Below are positions 14,116 to 20,498 of a stretch of DNA of 29,382 bases, in pieces. Under the pieces are notes generated by a model. That model was not told where the DNA came from. It made no database searches and was given only the letters and a program-made list of their open reading frames with translations. A program made the position numbers and the translations under genes. How positions within the stretch are numbered: position 1 is the stretch's first letter; every line of letters begins with the position of its first letter. The stretch is from NCBI GenBank assembly GCA_001779455.1, contig MFKE01000017.1, positions 7,425-36,806 of the forward strand. Reading direction: 5' to 3'. This DNA is from Candidatus Gottesmanbacteria bacterium RIFOXYB1_FULL_47_11. Lineage in GTDB: Bacteria > Patescibacteriota > Microgenomatia > UBA10105 > UBA927.

Positions 14116-14176
14116 CGTCTCGTGGAGAAAGAAGGTTTCTTTACACCACCACACTACCCCCCAACAGGAGTTGGGT
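14098..14176 (-). promoter_or_regulatory. Threonine attenuator: mutually exclusive RNA hairpins
   Basis: Segment 1 is 14176-14170 (ACCCAAC), segment 2 is 14165-14156 (GTTGGGGGGT), segment 3 is 14115-14105 (ACCCCGCCAAC) and segment 4 is 14103-14098 (CGGGGT). 1:2 gives 6 bp, 2:3 gives GTTGG/CCAAC plus GGGT/ACCC with one mismatch, and 3:4 gives the terminator. A ribosome stalled on the Thr codons would cover segment 1 and favour 2:3, allowing read-through into thrS when charged tRNA-Thr is scarce. Confidence 0.75.
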
Positions 14177-14212
14177 CGTAGTAGTGGTCGTGCTGTACAT
14201 GTTGTTTTTCAT
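14141..14212 (-). CDS. Threonine leader peptide (23 aa, six consecutive Thr codons)
   Basis: This short ORF has two in-phase ATGs (14212 and 14200). After Met-Tyr-Ser it reads ACG ACC ACT ACT ACG ACC (14191-14174), six Thr codons in a row, then Gln, three Leu, two Gly, Ser, three Val and stop. Four different Thr codons would not be expected from a simple repeat. The last Thr codon and Gln form segment 1 (ACCCAAC), which pairs with segment 2 (GTTGGG) four bases later. Segment 2 also pairs with the terminator 5' arm. This is the arrangement of the E. coli thr, his and trp leaders, placed here before thrS. No clear ribosome site precedes either ATG, the main weakness of the call. Confidence 0.75.
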   Translation of the reverse strand: MKNNMYSTTTTTTQLLLGGSVVV

Positions 14213-14275
14213 AAAAAAACCGTTCACTCATGCGCTCCGTCAGCTTACGGAAGTTTCCAGCGCATAATAAACGGT
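14213..14275 (-). terminator. Large hairpin with U-run just before the Thr leader ORF
   Basis: On the minus strand ACCGTT pairs with AACGGT, ATGCGCT with AGCGCAT, and inside them CCGT with ACGG: 17 base pairs in a stacked, interrupted stem. Six to seven T follow and abut the leader ATG. It looks like an intrinsic terminator, so the leader may hold two decision points. It could alternatively be the terminator of the upstream Cys-rich gene. Confidence 0.6.
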
Positions 14276-14354
14276 ACTTAATTTTCTTCATTACGCCGAA
14301 GACCGCGCTTCTCTCTGAGGTTGGTGAGATCTCATAATAACGAGAAGTATATAT

Positions 14355-14383
14355 ACTTTACAAACTAATACGATAGTTGTCAA
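14355..14383 (-). promoter_or_regulatory. Promoter of the thrS leader
   Basis: A consensus TTGACA (14383-14378) is followed after 17 bases by TAAAGT (14360-14355), with AT-rich sequence beyond. It gives a leader of roughly 280 nt before the 64-aa gene. The region from here to 14276 also contains a CTTCTC/GAGAAG hairpin and no convincing gene. Confidence 0.7.
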
Positions 14384-14396
14384 TAACAGTTTTTAC

Positions 14397-14948
14397 TTAT
14401 TCAAACGTACTTTTACACTTTGCTACCATCAAATTATATAAGTTAAGTGCGACCGCACCCCCTTCCCCTTGCATAGTTTTCATACCGTTAAACGCATTAT
14501 TTTTTGTAAACGCTTCATCACAGGTTTTGATTTTGCTACGTACTTTATTGCAGGCGATAACACAGTCTGGCTGGTAAGATTTGAGTTGTGATATTCCAGT
14601 CACCTTGCATATTTCTCCGTCTGGCGTGCAGGGGTTTTTAATTCGATTGCATCTCACTTCACAGGTTCCTGCGTGTGTGTCGAAAATTCCACAAAATTGC
14701 GGACATTTCATCGTCCCATTTTTCAGTTTGGTACAGTTGACTGAACACGCCCCTTTTAAATGGCTGACCGCTGCTGGTAAATCATTACAAATTGTTTGGC
14801 ATTCTTGAAGGACACTATACGACGCCTTGCTCTGTGTTTGCTGGGTTTTTTGTGCCTGGGTCAGGATTACTCCAAAAACCACTCCGACAACAGCAATTGC
14901 TAAAAGAAACGGAAATAAGTACGATTTTGTGTGCTTCGTCATTGACAT
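14397..14948 (-). CDS. Cys-rich membrane-anchored or secreted protein, unknown
   Basis: The 183-aa protein starts at the ATG with AGGAGG seven bases before it; an earlier in-frame ATG lies within the promoter. Its N-terminus (MSMTKHTKSY) is followed by a hydrophobic helix of about 20 residues that is a signal anchor or uncleaved signal. The rest is extracellular and holds about 14 cysteines, often spaced CxxxC, as in CQTIC, CSVNC, CPQFC, CEVRC and CVIAC. This predicts a compact disulfide-stabilised domain with repeated CxxxC units, which implies oxidative folding outside the cell. I recognise no family. It has its own strong promoter and is followed by the thrS leader promoter. Confidence 0.8.
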   Translation of the reverse strand: MSMTKHTKSYLFPFLLAIAVVGVVFGVILTQAQKTQQTQSKASYSVLQECQTICNDLPAAVSHLKGACSVNCTKLKNGTMKCPQFCGIFDTHAGTCEVRCNRIKNPCTPDGEICKVTGISQLKSYQPDCVIACNKVRSKIKTCDEAFTKNNAFNGMKTMQGEGGAVALNLYNLMVAKCKSTFE

Positions 14949-14967
14949 ATAATTGCCTCCTATATTA

Positions 14968-14996
14968 GTTATAGATACCCTTTGAGGTGTTGTCAA
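14968..14996 (-). promoter_or_regulatory. Promoter of the Cys-rich protein gene
   Basis: Consensus TTGACA (14996-14991) and TATAAC (14973-14968) are 17 bases apart. The -35 box overlaps the stop region of the upstream PH-domain gene. Confidence 0.8.
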
Positions 14997-15565
14997 TCGG
15001 CAGGTTTCCGTTGTCCTCTGGGCTTGGGAATAAATGGTGTAATAAGGGCGATATCCGTAGGTTTGTTTTTAAAGGTAAACAGTATTTTATCGATATAATT
15101 TGCCAGATCGTCGAAATAGTAAACATTTTTCACGCAGACGTCTTCTCCCTCGGCAAGTATAGGTTCTACATCTATTGTGCCGATATTCATTAGGCGGAAG
15201 AAGAAATTCGGGGCATATGCCTTGGCTTTGAGTGCCTCGTTCCAAAACAGGGCGCGTTTGGTGACAAAGAAAGGCGAAACGACATCAAAGCGGATAATAC
15301 GGCGGTCTGTGATATATGTTTTTTCCTTGTTAAATACCTGTACGTTCCACCATGTGCCGATGATAAGAAGGATAAGTCCAAGAAGAACTCCGATCGTATG
15401 GAGAAAATCCGATGCTGCAGGAACAATCGAACCGATACCCCACAGGATAATGATAAAAAAGACGGAAAGGAATACGATTCTTGCAATTGCGAGCTGTTTG
15501 GCAATGGGATGGGGAGTCACCGTATACAGTACGCGCTCTCCGTCCTGCTGTCCGTCAAACGTCAT
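14993..15565 (-). CDS. Membrane protein with bacterial PH domain (bPH2/DUF304-like)
   Basis: The 190-aa protein begins MTFDGQQDGERVLYTVTPHPIA, typical of YdbS-like proteins. Two transmembrane helices follow (about 28-48 and 56-72). The PH-like domain has the family pattern NKEKTYITDRRIIRFDVVSPFF and a later ALFWNEA strand. Such proteins sit in the cytoplasmic membrane with the PH domain inside; their function is poorly known and sometimes linked to envelope stress. A TACAAT lies six bases before the ATG, with TTTACG 17 bases further up, so this gene probably has its own, leaderless transcript despite following the methyltransferase gene by 15 nt. Confidence 0.85.
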   Translation of the reverse strand: MTFDGQQDGERVLYTVTPHPIAKQLAIARIVFLSVFFIIILWGIGSIVPAASDFLHTIGVLLGLILLIIGTWWNVQVFNKEKTYITDRRIIRFDVVSPFFVTKRALFWNEALKAKAYAPNFFFRLMNIGTIDVEPILAEGEDVCVKNVYYFDDLANYIDKILFTFKNKPTDIALITPFIPKPRGQRKPAD

Positions 15566-15571
15566 ACCCCG

Positions 15572-15600
15572 ATTGTAGTACTAAACGCGGAAGACGTAAA
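15572..15600 (-). promoter_or_regulatory. Promoter of the PH-domain gene, predicted leaderless
   Basis: TACAAT is followed by CGGGGT and the ATG at 15565; a weak -35 (TTTACG) lies 17 bases upstream. GGGG next to the ATG is too close to act as a normal ribosome site. Confidence 0.5.
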
Positions 15601-16075
15601 CATGGTTTATAGTATCCTGTCTGAGAATTTTCCATTTCGGAAAAATAAAACTATTGGAGACGATGATTGTGCCTTTTCGGCATTCCTGTTTAATTTTTTC
15701 TGCAAGTCGATCCATTTTCCACGGAAGAAGATAGATAAATAGTATGTCCGCACTGCGAATGTCAGCCTTCCAGAAATTTTTCCAGTGGGTATTTGTACCC
15801 CGTAGTTTTGATAACAGAACAAGCAAAGGATTGATTTCAAACCCCGTTGCCCGGGCGCCTTGTTTGGTGGCCAACAAAAGCAGTTTGCCGTTGCCGGATC
15901 CCAGGTCATAGATGATATCACCCTCGTGAATTTGGGCAAGCCGGATCATGGACCGGGCAGTAGCATCGTTACTTGGGACGAATGGTGCTCCGGTAACAAA
16001 AGCGATACACATGTAGGAAAAAAATAGTAAAAATCCTATTTGCAGGATAAGAAATATAAGAGATATAACCGTCAT
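15581..16075 (-). CDS. Membrane-anchored SAM methyltransferase, FAM173-like
   Basis: The 164-aa protein has an N-terminal transmembrane helix (about 5-27) followed by a class I SAM-binding core. FVPSNDATARSMIRLAQI is followed by motif I DLGSGNGK (about 57-64) and the acidic loop GFEINPLLVLLSK. This helix-then-(F)VPS/T...DLGSGDGR layout is that of the FAM173 group (ATPSCKMT/ANTKMT), protein-lysine methyltransferases of ATP synthase c subunit or ADP/ATP carrier in animals. Bacterial members are uncharacterised, so the substrate here is unknown; a membrane protein is a reasonable inference. Its ATG overlaps the stop of the phosphoesterase gene (ATGA), so the pair is co-translated. Confidence 0.8.
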   Translation of the reverse strand: MTVISLIFLILQIGFLLFFSYMCIAFVTGAPFVPSNDATARSMIRLAQIHEGDIIYDLGSGNGKLLLLATKQGARATGFEINPLLVLLSKLRGTNTHWKNFWKADIRSADILFIYLLPWKMDRLAEKIKQECRKGTIIVSNSFIFPKWKILRQDTINHVYVFRV

Positions 16076-17535
16076 GTATATATAAGCCTTCCTTCTATTT
16101 GACTGGTAAGATTTTGGTTATTCTTGAGATATTCCTCCAGTACGTCGCGGGCTGATGTCGTGACGACTTTATGATTGCCGCCGGCAACGAGATCTTCGCT
16201 TGTGATACCCAGATAGCTAGCCGCGTTATTAAAATGAAATCCCTGCATACAGATGGAAAATATGTCGTCGTCCGAAATCTTTTTTTTGTGTATTTCCAAT
16301 GATGTAAGCGTTTTCTTTCTATCGCTATAGACTGCCTTGACTGATGCATTTACCTGATAACATTCCCCTTCCCCGGTCCGGTTTTCGACTCTCATAATAT
16401 GGGAGAATATTTTTTTAAGCTGCGCGCCCGACACATCGAAACGGTGAAGACTATCGTCATACGGAAAACATGCCAAAAAATCCTTACGGGTCACCGCAGG
16501 TCCGAGTTCCTTCACCCGTATGGATCCGCTTCCGACGAGCATGATATCGCTTTGACTATTTTTGGCGAATATATCGGCGATGAGATTTCCCAAAGTTGTT
16601 TCCACTTCCCGTTTCGGGTGGGTCATCTTTATCGCACATTTAGAAATAATCACGGAATATTTTCTGTCCACGTCTTGTTTGAAATGCTCAATGTATGTGG
16701 CCAGTTCCTTGTCCGGCGCTGCGATTGCGTTGTCGATAGGGACAAGGCGCCAGGTATAATCGACAATTGAGTTGGTGTCATCATCGACCGTGATATCAAA
16801 TCTGCCGATTTGGTCGGATCCGACGCCTGCCTGAGCAATAAGAATGCTATTTACCTTTTCCGGTTTTTCCAACACCGTATGCGAATGTCCGCCGATGATC
16901 ATGTCAACCCCCCATTCAGGCTTGAGTAGTTTTGCAAGCGCAATATCAGACTCAAACCCGATATGGGTAAGAAGTATTGTGAGGTCGATATCGTCATTTT
17001 TATAGGCGTTGCATATTTTCCCCACTTCGCGGCTTGCTTCTTCAAGAGATACAAAACTACCCACCAGGGGGTCCTGCTTGAGGGCATCCATAATTTTTTC
17101 CGTAATAATGCCGGTGAAGAGAATATCAAACCCGGCTTTTTTGATGATGTAATACGGATTCATGAGCCGTTTGTTGTATTTTTTGATATAGAGATTGGCA
17201 TTCACGATCGGGAAATTTGCCATTTTTTCCAGGAATAGGAGGTGCGGCAGTCCGTAATCAAATTCATGGTTCCCCAGGGCAACGACGTCCGGCGATAGGT
17301 AATTCATAATCTCCATTGTGGAGATGCCTTTATATTCTGCATCGATGAGAGACCCTTGCACCATATCGCCGGAGATGACATATAAAACGTTTTCCTCTTC
17401 AGACCGCACTTTATTGATATAGCCGGAGAGAAGAGCCAATCCACCGATAAGTTTACCTTTGGCGCCACCAACCTCCGCCAAAAAATCTCCGTGCATGTCG
17501 TTGGAGTGAAGGATGGTAAATTTTTTCGTTTTCAT
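16072..17535 (-). CDS. 5'-nucleotidase/UshA-family metallophosphoesterase, apparently cytoplasmic
   Basis: The 487-aa protein has two domains. The N-terminal calcineurin-like metallophosphoesterase has the metal ligands in HSNDMHGD, SGDMVQG, GNHEFDYG, THIGFESD and GGHSHT. The C-terminal 5_nucleotid_C substrate domain includes GNLIADIF and FACFPYDD-like LACFPYDDSL. The family hydrolyses nucleotides, UDP-sugars or cyclic nucleotides, usually outside the cell. Here the protein begins MKTKKFTILHSND with no signal peptide or anchor, so cytoplasmic action is implied, as in some YunD-like members. The ATG follows the previous stop by two bases; a GTG five codons earlier overlaps that gene and is the alternative start. 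Confidence 0.9.
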   Translation of the reverse strand: MKTKKFTILHSNDMHGDFLAEVGGAKGKLIGGLALLSGYINKVRSEEENVLYVISGDMVQGSLIDAEYKGISTMEIMNYLSPDVVALGNHEFDYGLPHLLFLEKMANFPIVNANLYIKKYNKRLMNPYYIIKKAGFDILFTGIITEKIMDALKQDPLVGSFVSLEEASREVGKICNAYKNDDIDLTILLTHIGFESDIALAKLLKPEWGVDMIIGGHSHTVLEKPEKVNSILIAQAGVGSDQIGRFDITVDDDTNSIVDYTWRLVPIDNAIAAPDKELATYIEHFKQDVDRKYSVIISKCAIKMTHPKREVETTLGNLIADIFAKNSQSDIMLVGSGSIRVKELGPAVTRKDFLACFPYDDSLHRFDVSGAQLKKIFSHIMRVENRTGEGECYQVNASVKAVYSDRKKTLTSLEIHKKKISDDDIFSICMQGFHFNNAASYLGITSEDLVAGGNHKVVTTSARDVLEEYLKNNQNLTSQIEGRLIYT

Positions 17536-17537
17536 AA

Positions 17538-17969
17538 TCAATCGACGCACACCACGCTAGCCCATCCGCGATAGACGTAGCCGCGGCATCCGTAGATTTT
17601 AATAACGGGAGAACACACCCCCCGTGTCTTAAACATTTTTCCGCGCATCCCCTGCGACAGTTGGTCTGAGGTTAAATCTGCAAGGCATACACCCTCGCAA
17701 ACATTGCTGGATTCACATAGTTTCCCTGCGTCTTTGGTAGGCAAATTGCATTCTTCGGCGGGACGCGGGCCGGGTTTTTCCCATAAACCACCGGCTGCCA
17801 AACACGCTTCTTCGGTTTTGGGTACTGTAAATTTAAGTGTCGTCACATCATCCCGAATCTGCGCTTCCCGTTCCGGTTGGTATGGGTGAAAAAAAGTCCG
17901 ATCGATACGCCACGCAATAATAAGAAGGATAAAAAGAGAGAGGAGAATAATGCCAATACGTTTCGCCAT
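17538..17969 (-). CDS. Single-pass membrane protein with Cys-rich extracellular part
   Basis: The 143-aa protein has a short basic start (MAKR), one transmembrane helix (about 5-22) and an extracellular part with nine cysteines. Recognisable spacing is CLAAGGLWEKPGPRPAEECNLP, then DAGKLCESSNVCEGVCLAD. Similar Cys-rich C...GG.W....EC..PT.DAGK.C modules occur in small exported proteins of several bacteria, but I know no function for them. It follows the preceding gene by 3 nt and precedes the phosphoesterase gene by two bases, so it belongs to the same operon. Together with the Cys-rich protein at 14397-14948 it points to disulfide-based folding at this cell surface. Confidence 0.75.
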   Translation of the reverse strand: MAKRIGIILLSLFILLIIAWRIDRTFFHPYQPEREAQIRDDVTTLKFTVPKTEEACLAAGGLWEKPGPRPAEECNLPTKDAGKLCESSNVCEGVCLADLTSDQLSQGMRGKMFKTRGVCSPVIKIYGCRGYVYRGWASVVCVD

Positions 17970-17972
17970 GTC

Positions 17973-18896
17973 TTACGGACCGGTTGCAATACCGGAAATT
18001 TTCCAAAGATCTCCGACTTTGACGAGCATGATCCAACGGATGTTCGTTCCGTTATCCCATCCGTAATATGGAATAGGGGCGGATGCAGCTTCCGGTTTCA
18101 TTGTGGCGTCGAGCGTTACTTTATATTCATGCTGCGTATCCGTCCATGTATCCTGAAGCGCAGGCTCAACACTCATAACTTTGAGCGTTGAAAACGCATT
18201 GAATTGTACCGCCCACGCCTGCTTATCGGCATCACTCGCGATTTGGTCAGGCGCCAACATTGATACGGCATCAGACGGTCGGTGTTCACCGATCACTCCG
18301 AAAAATGAATTGATGATATCTGTTTCCTGAGGCTTTGACACTTCTGTCGTCGCTTTTTGCGTCGGAGTCGGGGTAGAAGCGACCGAGCGAGTACCTCCTT
18401 GCATTTTACCCGCTACGTTTTGTGCGAAGCGGATAATTTCTTCTTCTGATAACGCTTTAGTGGAGGTGCGGTCAACAGCTAAAAATTGATTCGGATTAAT
18501 GACGAGATACACACCGTTAATACGTCCGTCGGGTTGAACAGCGATAAAGTGGTCCATGGCGATCGCATTGTTTGTTGTGATAGTCCGCCCGAGAGCAGCT
18601 TGTCCTTTTTTTTGGTCTTCAACGCTCAAATTGTTCAGACGAAGTGTGATGAAATTATTTTCATCGACGTAATATTGACAGACGTGGGTTGGACCGCTGT
18701 TCATAGCTTCTGTTTTGATAATGGTTTTACCCGTGGTCTGCTCTACCCACTCTTTGGGAAAATCGCTGCAGACGTTAGTGCTCACACTGATTTGAGAAGA
18801 ACCGTTTGACCTCTGTCGGTGTGTAAGAACATATCCCGTGACACCAGCAATGACGACGACGCCGACAATCACGGCAATGAGTGTATTTTTGTTCAT
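17973..18896 (-). CDS. Membrane-anchored extracellular protein of unknown function
   Basis: The 307-aa protein has an N-terminal transmembrane helix (about 5-25). A first domain (about 30-165) contains two cysteines and the pattern DENNFITLRLNNL. A Thr/Pro/Ser linker (about 170-190) follows. The second domain (about 190-307) ends in WIMLVKVGDLWKISGIA, the closing strand typical of NTF2-like or DUF4878-type folds. A transporter or enzyme is not suggested; a surface ligand-binding or structural role is an inference. The ribosome site is AGGA five bases before the ATG. A possible promoter (TTGTAT-17-TAATAT) overlaps the end of the sortase gene. Confidence 0.75.
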   Translation of the reverse strand: MNKNTLIAVIVGVVVIAGVTGYVLTHRQRSNGSSQISVSTNVCSDFPKEWVEQTTGKTIIKTEAMNSGPTHVCQYYVDENNFITLRLNNLSVEDQKKGQAALGRTITTNNAIAMDHFIAVQPDGRINGVYLVINPNQFLAVDRTSTKALSEEEIIRFAQNVAGKMQGGTRSVASTPTPTQKATTEVSKPQETDIINSFFGVIGEHRPSDAVSMLAPDQIASDADKQAWAVQFNAFSTLKVMSVEPALQDTWTDTQHEYKVTLDATMKPEAASAPIPYYGWDNGTNIRWIMLVKVGDLWKISGIATGP

Positions 18897-18921
18897 ATAT
18901 CCTCCGAATATAGCTAGTATA

Positions 18922-19557
18922 TTACTTTTTCAACTGCGCAAATACAAGCAAGCGCTGAAGGTTGGTACCAGGGGGCCAGCAGGTCATCAGCGTCAGGGTT
19001 TGGGTGTTTCTTCCGTTCTCCAGATATGAAACGTCTTTTGCCCGGACAAGTTTTTTGTCCGTCACGACGTACGTGTATCGCGTGTTTTTGTAATACATGA
19101 TGATTTCATCACCCGGAATAAGTTTTGGTAACAAATAGAAAACTGAGTTGTAGCGGACCGCTTCGTAAAAGTTTTCCGATGAATGGGCAAACAGAAATAT
19201 GTTTCCCGTGGCGCCGGGTACGCTCGTGCCGCGCGCGTGTGCTACACCGCGGGTGAGGGCGCGCTGGTATGCCCGTGCGTCATACGGGTCTACATTTGCG
19301 ATGATGCGGGCATTGGCGCCGAGCTTGGGAATGATGATACCGAAATCCCGGTCAACCGGTTTTATAGCCCGCTCTGTCTCCATTGTTGTTTTCGGAAAAA
19401 ATAATTGTCGCAGATTATACGTAATTTCCTGATAGATAATCGGCCCGAAGGTGAGGGCGAGGATGACCAGACCGGCTGCAATAAGCGCCACTCCCGCACG
19501 CATAAGAATCGTTGAGAGGGCGGCTTGCTTTAGTCTTGCTTTTTTCGGAGAAGCCAT
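18922..19557 (-). CDS. Sortase family transpeptidase
   Basis: Sortases cleave LPXTG-type signals and attach proteins to the cell wall or to each other. The 211-aa protein has an N-terminal membrane anchor (about 20-42) and the sortase beta barrel. IPKLGANARII is followed by the catalytic His in LFAHSS, the catalytic Cys in TLMTCWPPGT, and the Arg in NLQRLLVF near the C-terminus, so the triad is complete. It resembles class D/E enzymes. The start at 19557 overlaps the preceding gene by 28 nt; no strong ribosome site is seen. It directly follows the genes of an LPATG adhesin and a second C-terminally anchored protein, its likely substrates. Confidence 0.92.
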   Translation of the reverse strand: MASPKKARLKQAALSTILMRAGVALIAAGLVILALTFGPIIYQEITYNLRQLFFPKTTMETERAIKPVDRDFGIIIPKLGANARIIANVDPYDARAYQRALTRGVAHARGTSVPGATGNIFLFAHSSENFYEAVRYNSVFYLLPKLIPGDEIIMYYKNTRYTYVVTDKKLVRAKDVSYLENGRNTQTLTLMTCWPPGTNLQRLLVFAQLKK

Positions 19558-20498
19558 ACAACAAGTAGTATACCAGCAATTCCTAAGACTCCCCATCCGA
19601 GGTTTTTACCTGTGAATAGGTTTGGTGTGGGAGGAGTGTAATCTTCACTTGGTGTCGGCGAGCTGCTCGCTTCTTCTCCCAGGATGGCTCCTGAAGGCCC
19701 TGTAGGGGCGCCTGCGGTCTCAACACCTAATATGTTGCCTCCGGTGCCTGCCGGGATTGCTCCTGCCCCTGCCGAGCCTGTTGTTGTGGTCGTCGTCGTG
19801 GTGGTTCCTCCAACCGTTACCGTCACCGAATCACCTACCAGACCGGATCCGTTTCCAATACTGTCAAACGCCCGGACGGCAAAGTAGAATTCCTGATTGC
19901 AATTGGGAGGAGTGGTCGTACTGGATCCGTCGGTATTGGACCCGATGGTAATGGTATCGACCCGCGATCCGGGATCAGCACTAAAGGACGTTTCACCGGA
20001 TCGATAGACTTCCACTTTCACCGTTTTGCCTCCGTCGTCGGCAGTACGGAAGTTTATTTTGTAGTCACAGATATTGACACGTGATTTGCTATAGTTTGTC
20101 GGTGTATCAGGTCCGCCGCTTGTTTTTCTTTCTACGCTCACCGTGTCGCTCGTAACCGTTTCACCGGTGTTTTCGGCAGTGACATAATATTGGTATGTGC
20201 CTTCGCTTGAAAATGACGAGCCGTCCGCCACACAATTGGCAGAATTTCCGCCGGTAGTGATTGCCATATCGCTTCCGAACTGACTGAATCCGCCGTCGCC
20301 AGGTCCTTTTTTCCAGCAGCGCGCGGTAATGGCGCCGTTTGCCGCATAATCAAGGACGACAAAGTTTACGTTCAGGCTCGTGAGATTTGTCGGACTCTTT
20401 GGCTGTTCAATTTTTATCGTCATTGACCCGGCATACACGTTGCCGGCAAAAAGTGACAGCGCGATAAAAGCAAGAAATGTATGTATCAGTTTACGCAT
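19530..20498 (-). CDS. Secreted, C-terminally anchored surface protein, likely sortase substrate
   Basis: The 322-aa protein has a signal peptide (MRKLIHTFLAFIALSLFAG, cleavage near VYA/G at 23). Two beta-sandwich domains of fibronectin III or Ig type follow (about 25-125 and 130-228). A poly-Thr tract of about nine residues (near 233) and a Gly/Ala/Pro/Ser stalk lead to a C-terminal hydrophobic helix with RKKQD. The sequence NLFTGKN just before the helix lies where an LPXTG signal would sit, but has Phe for Pro. It could be a variant sorting signal or a plain membrane anchor. The ATG lies 8 nt inside the end of the adhesin gene, with GGAGGA before it, so both are produced together. Confidence 0.85.
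   Translation of the reverse strand: MRKLIHTFLAFIALSLFAGNVYAGSMTIKIEQPKSPTNLTSLNVNFVVLDYAANGAITARCWKKGPGDGGFSQFGSDMAITTGGNSANCVADGSSFSSEGTYQYYVTAENTGETVTSDTVSVERKTSGGPDTPTNYSKSRVNICDYKINFRTADDGGKTVKVEVYRSGETSFSADPGSRVDTITIGSNTDGSSTTTPPNCNQEFYFAVRAFDSIGNGSGLVGDSVTVTVGGTTTTTTTTTGSAGAGAIPAGTGGNILGVETAGAPTGPSGAILGEEASSSPTPSEDYTPPTPNLFTGKNLGWGVLGIAGILLVVWLLRKKQD

Noticed and set aside
14154..14291. A 45-codon minus-strand ORF (starting MKKIKYRLLCAG) overlapping the Thr leader in another frame.
   Set aside because: It crosses the perfectly paired hairpin and U-run, has no well-placed ribosome site, and its frame turns the Thr run into His/Asp/Tyr. The six-Thr frame plus the pairing logic is the better reading, though translation of this ORF cannot be excluded.
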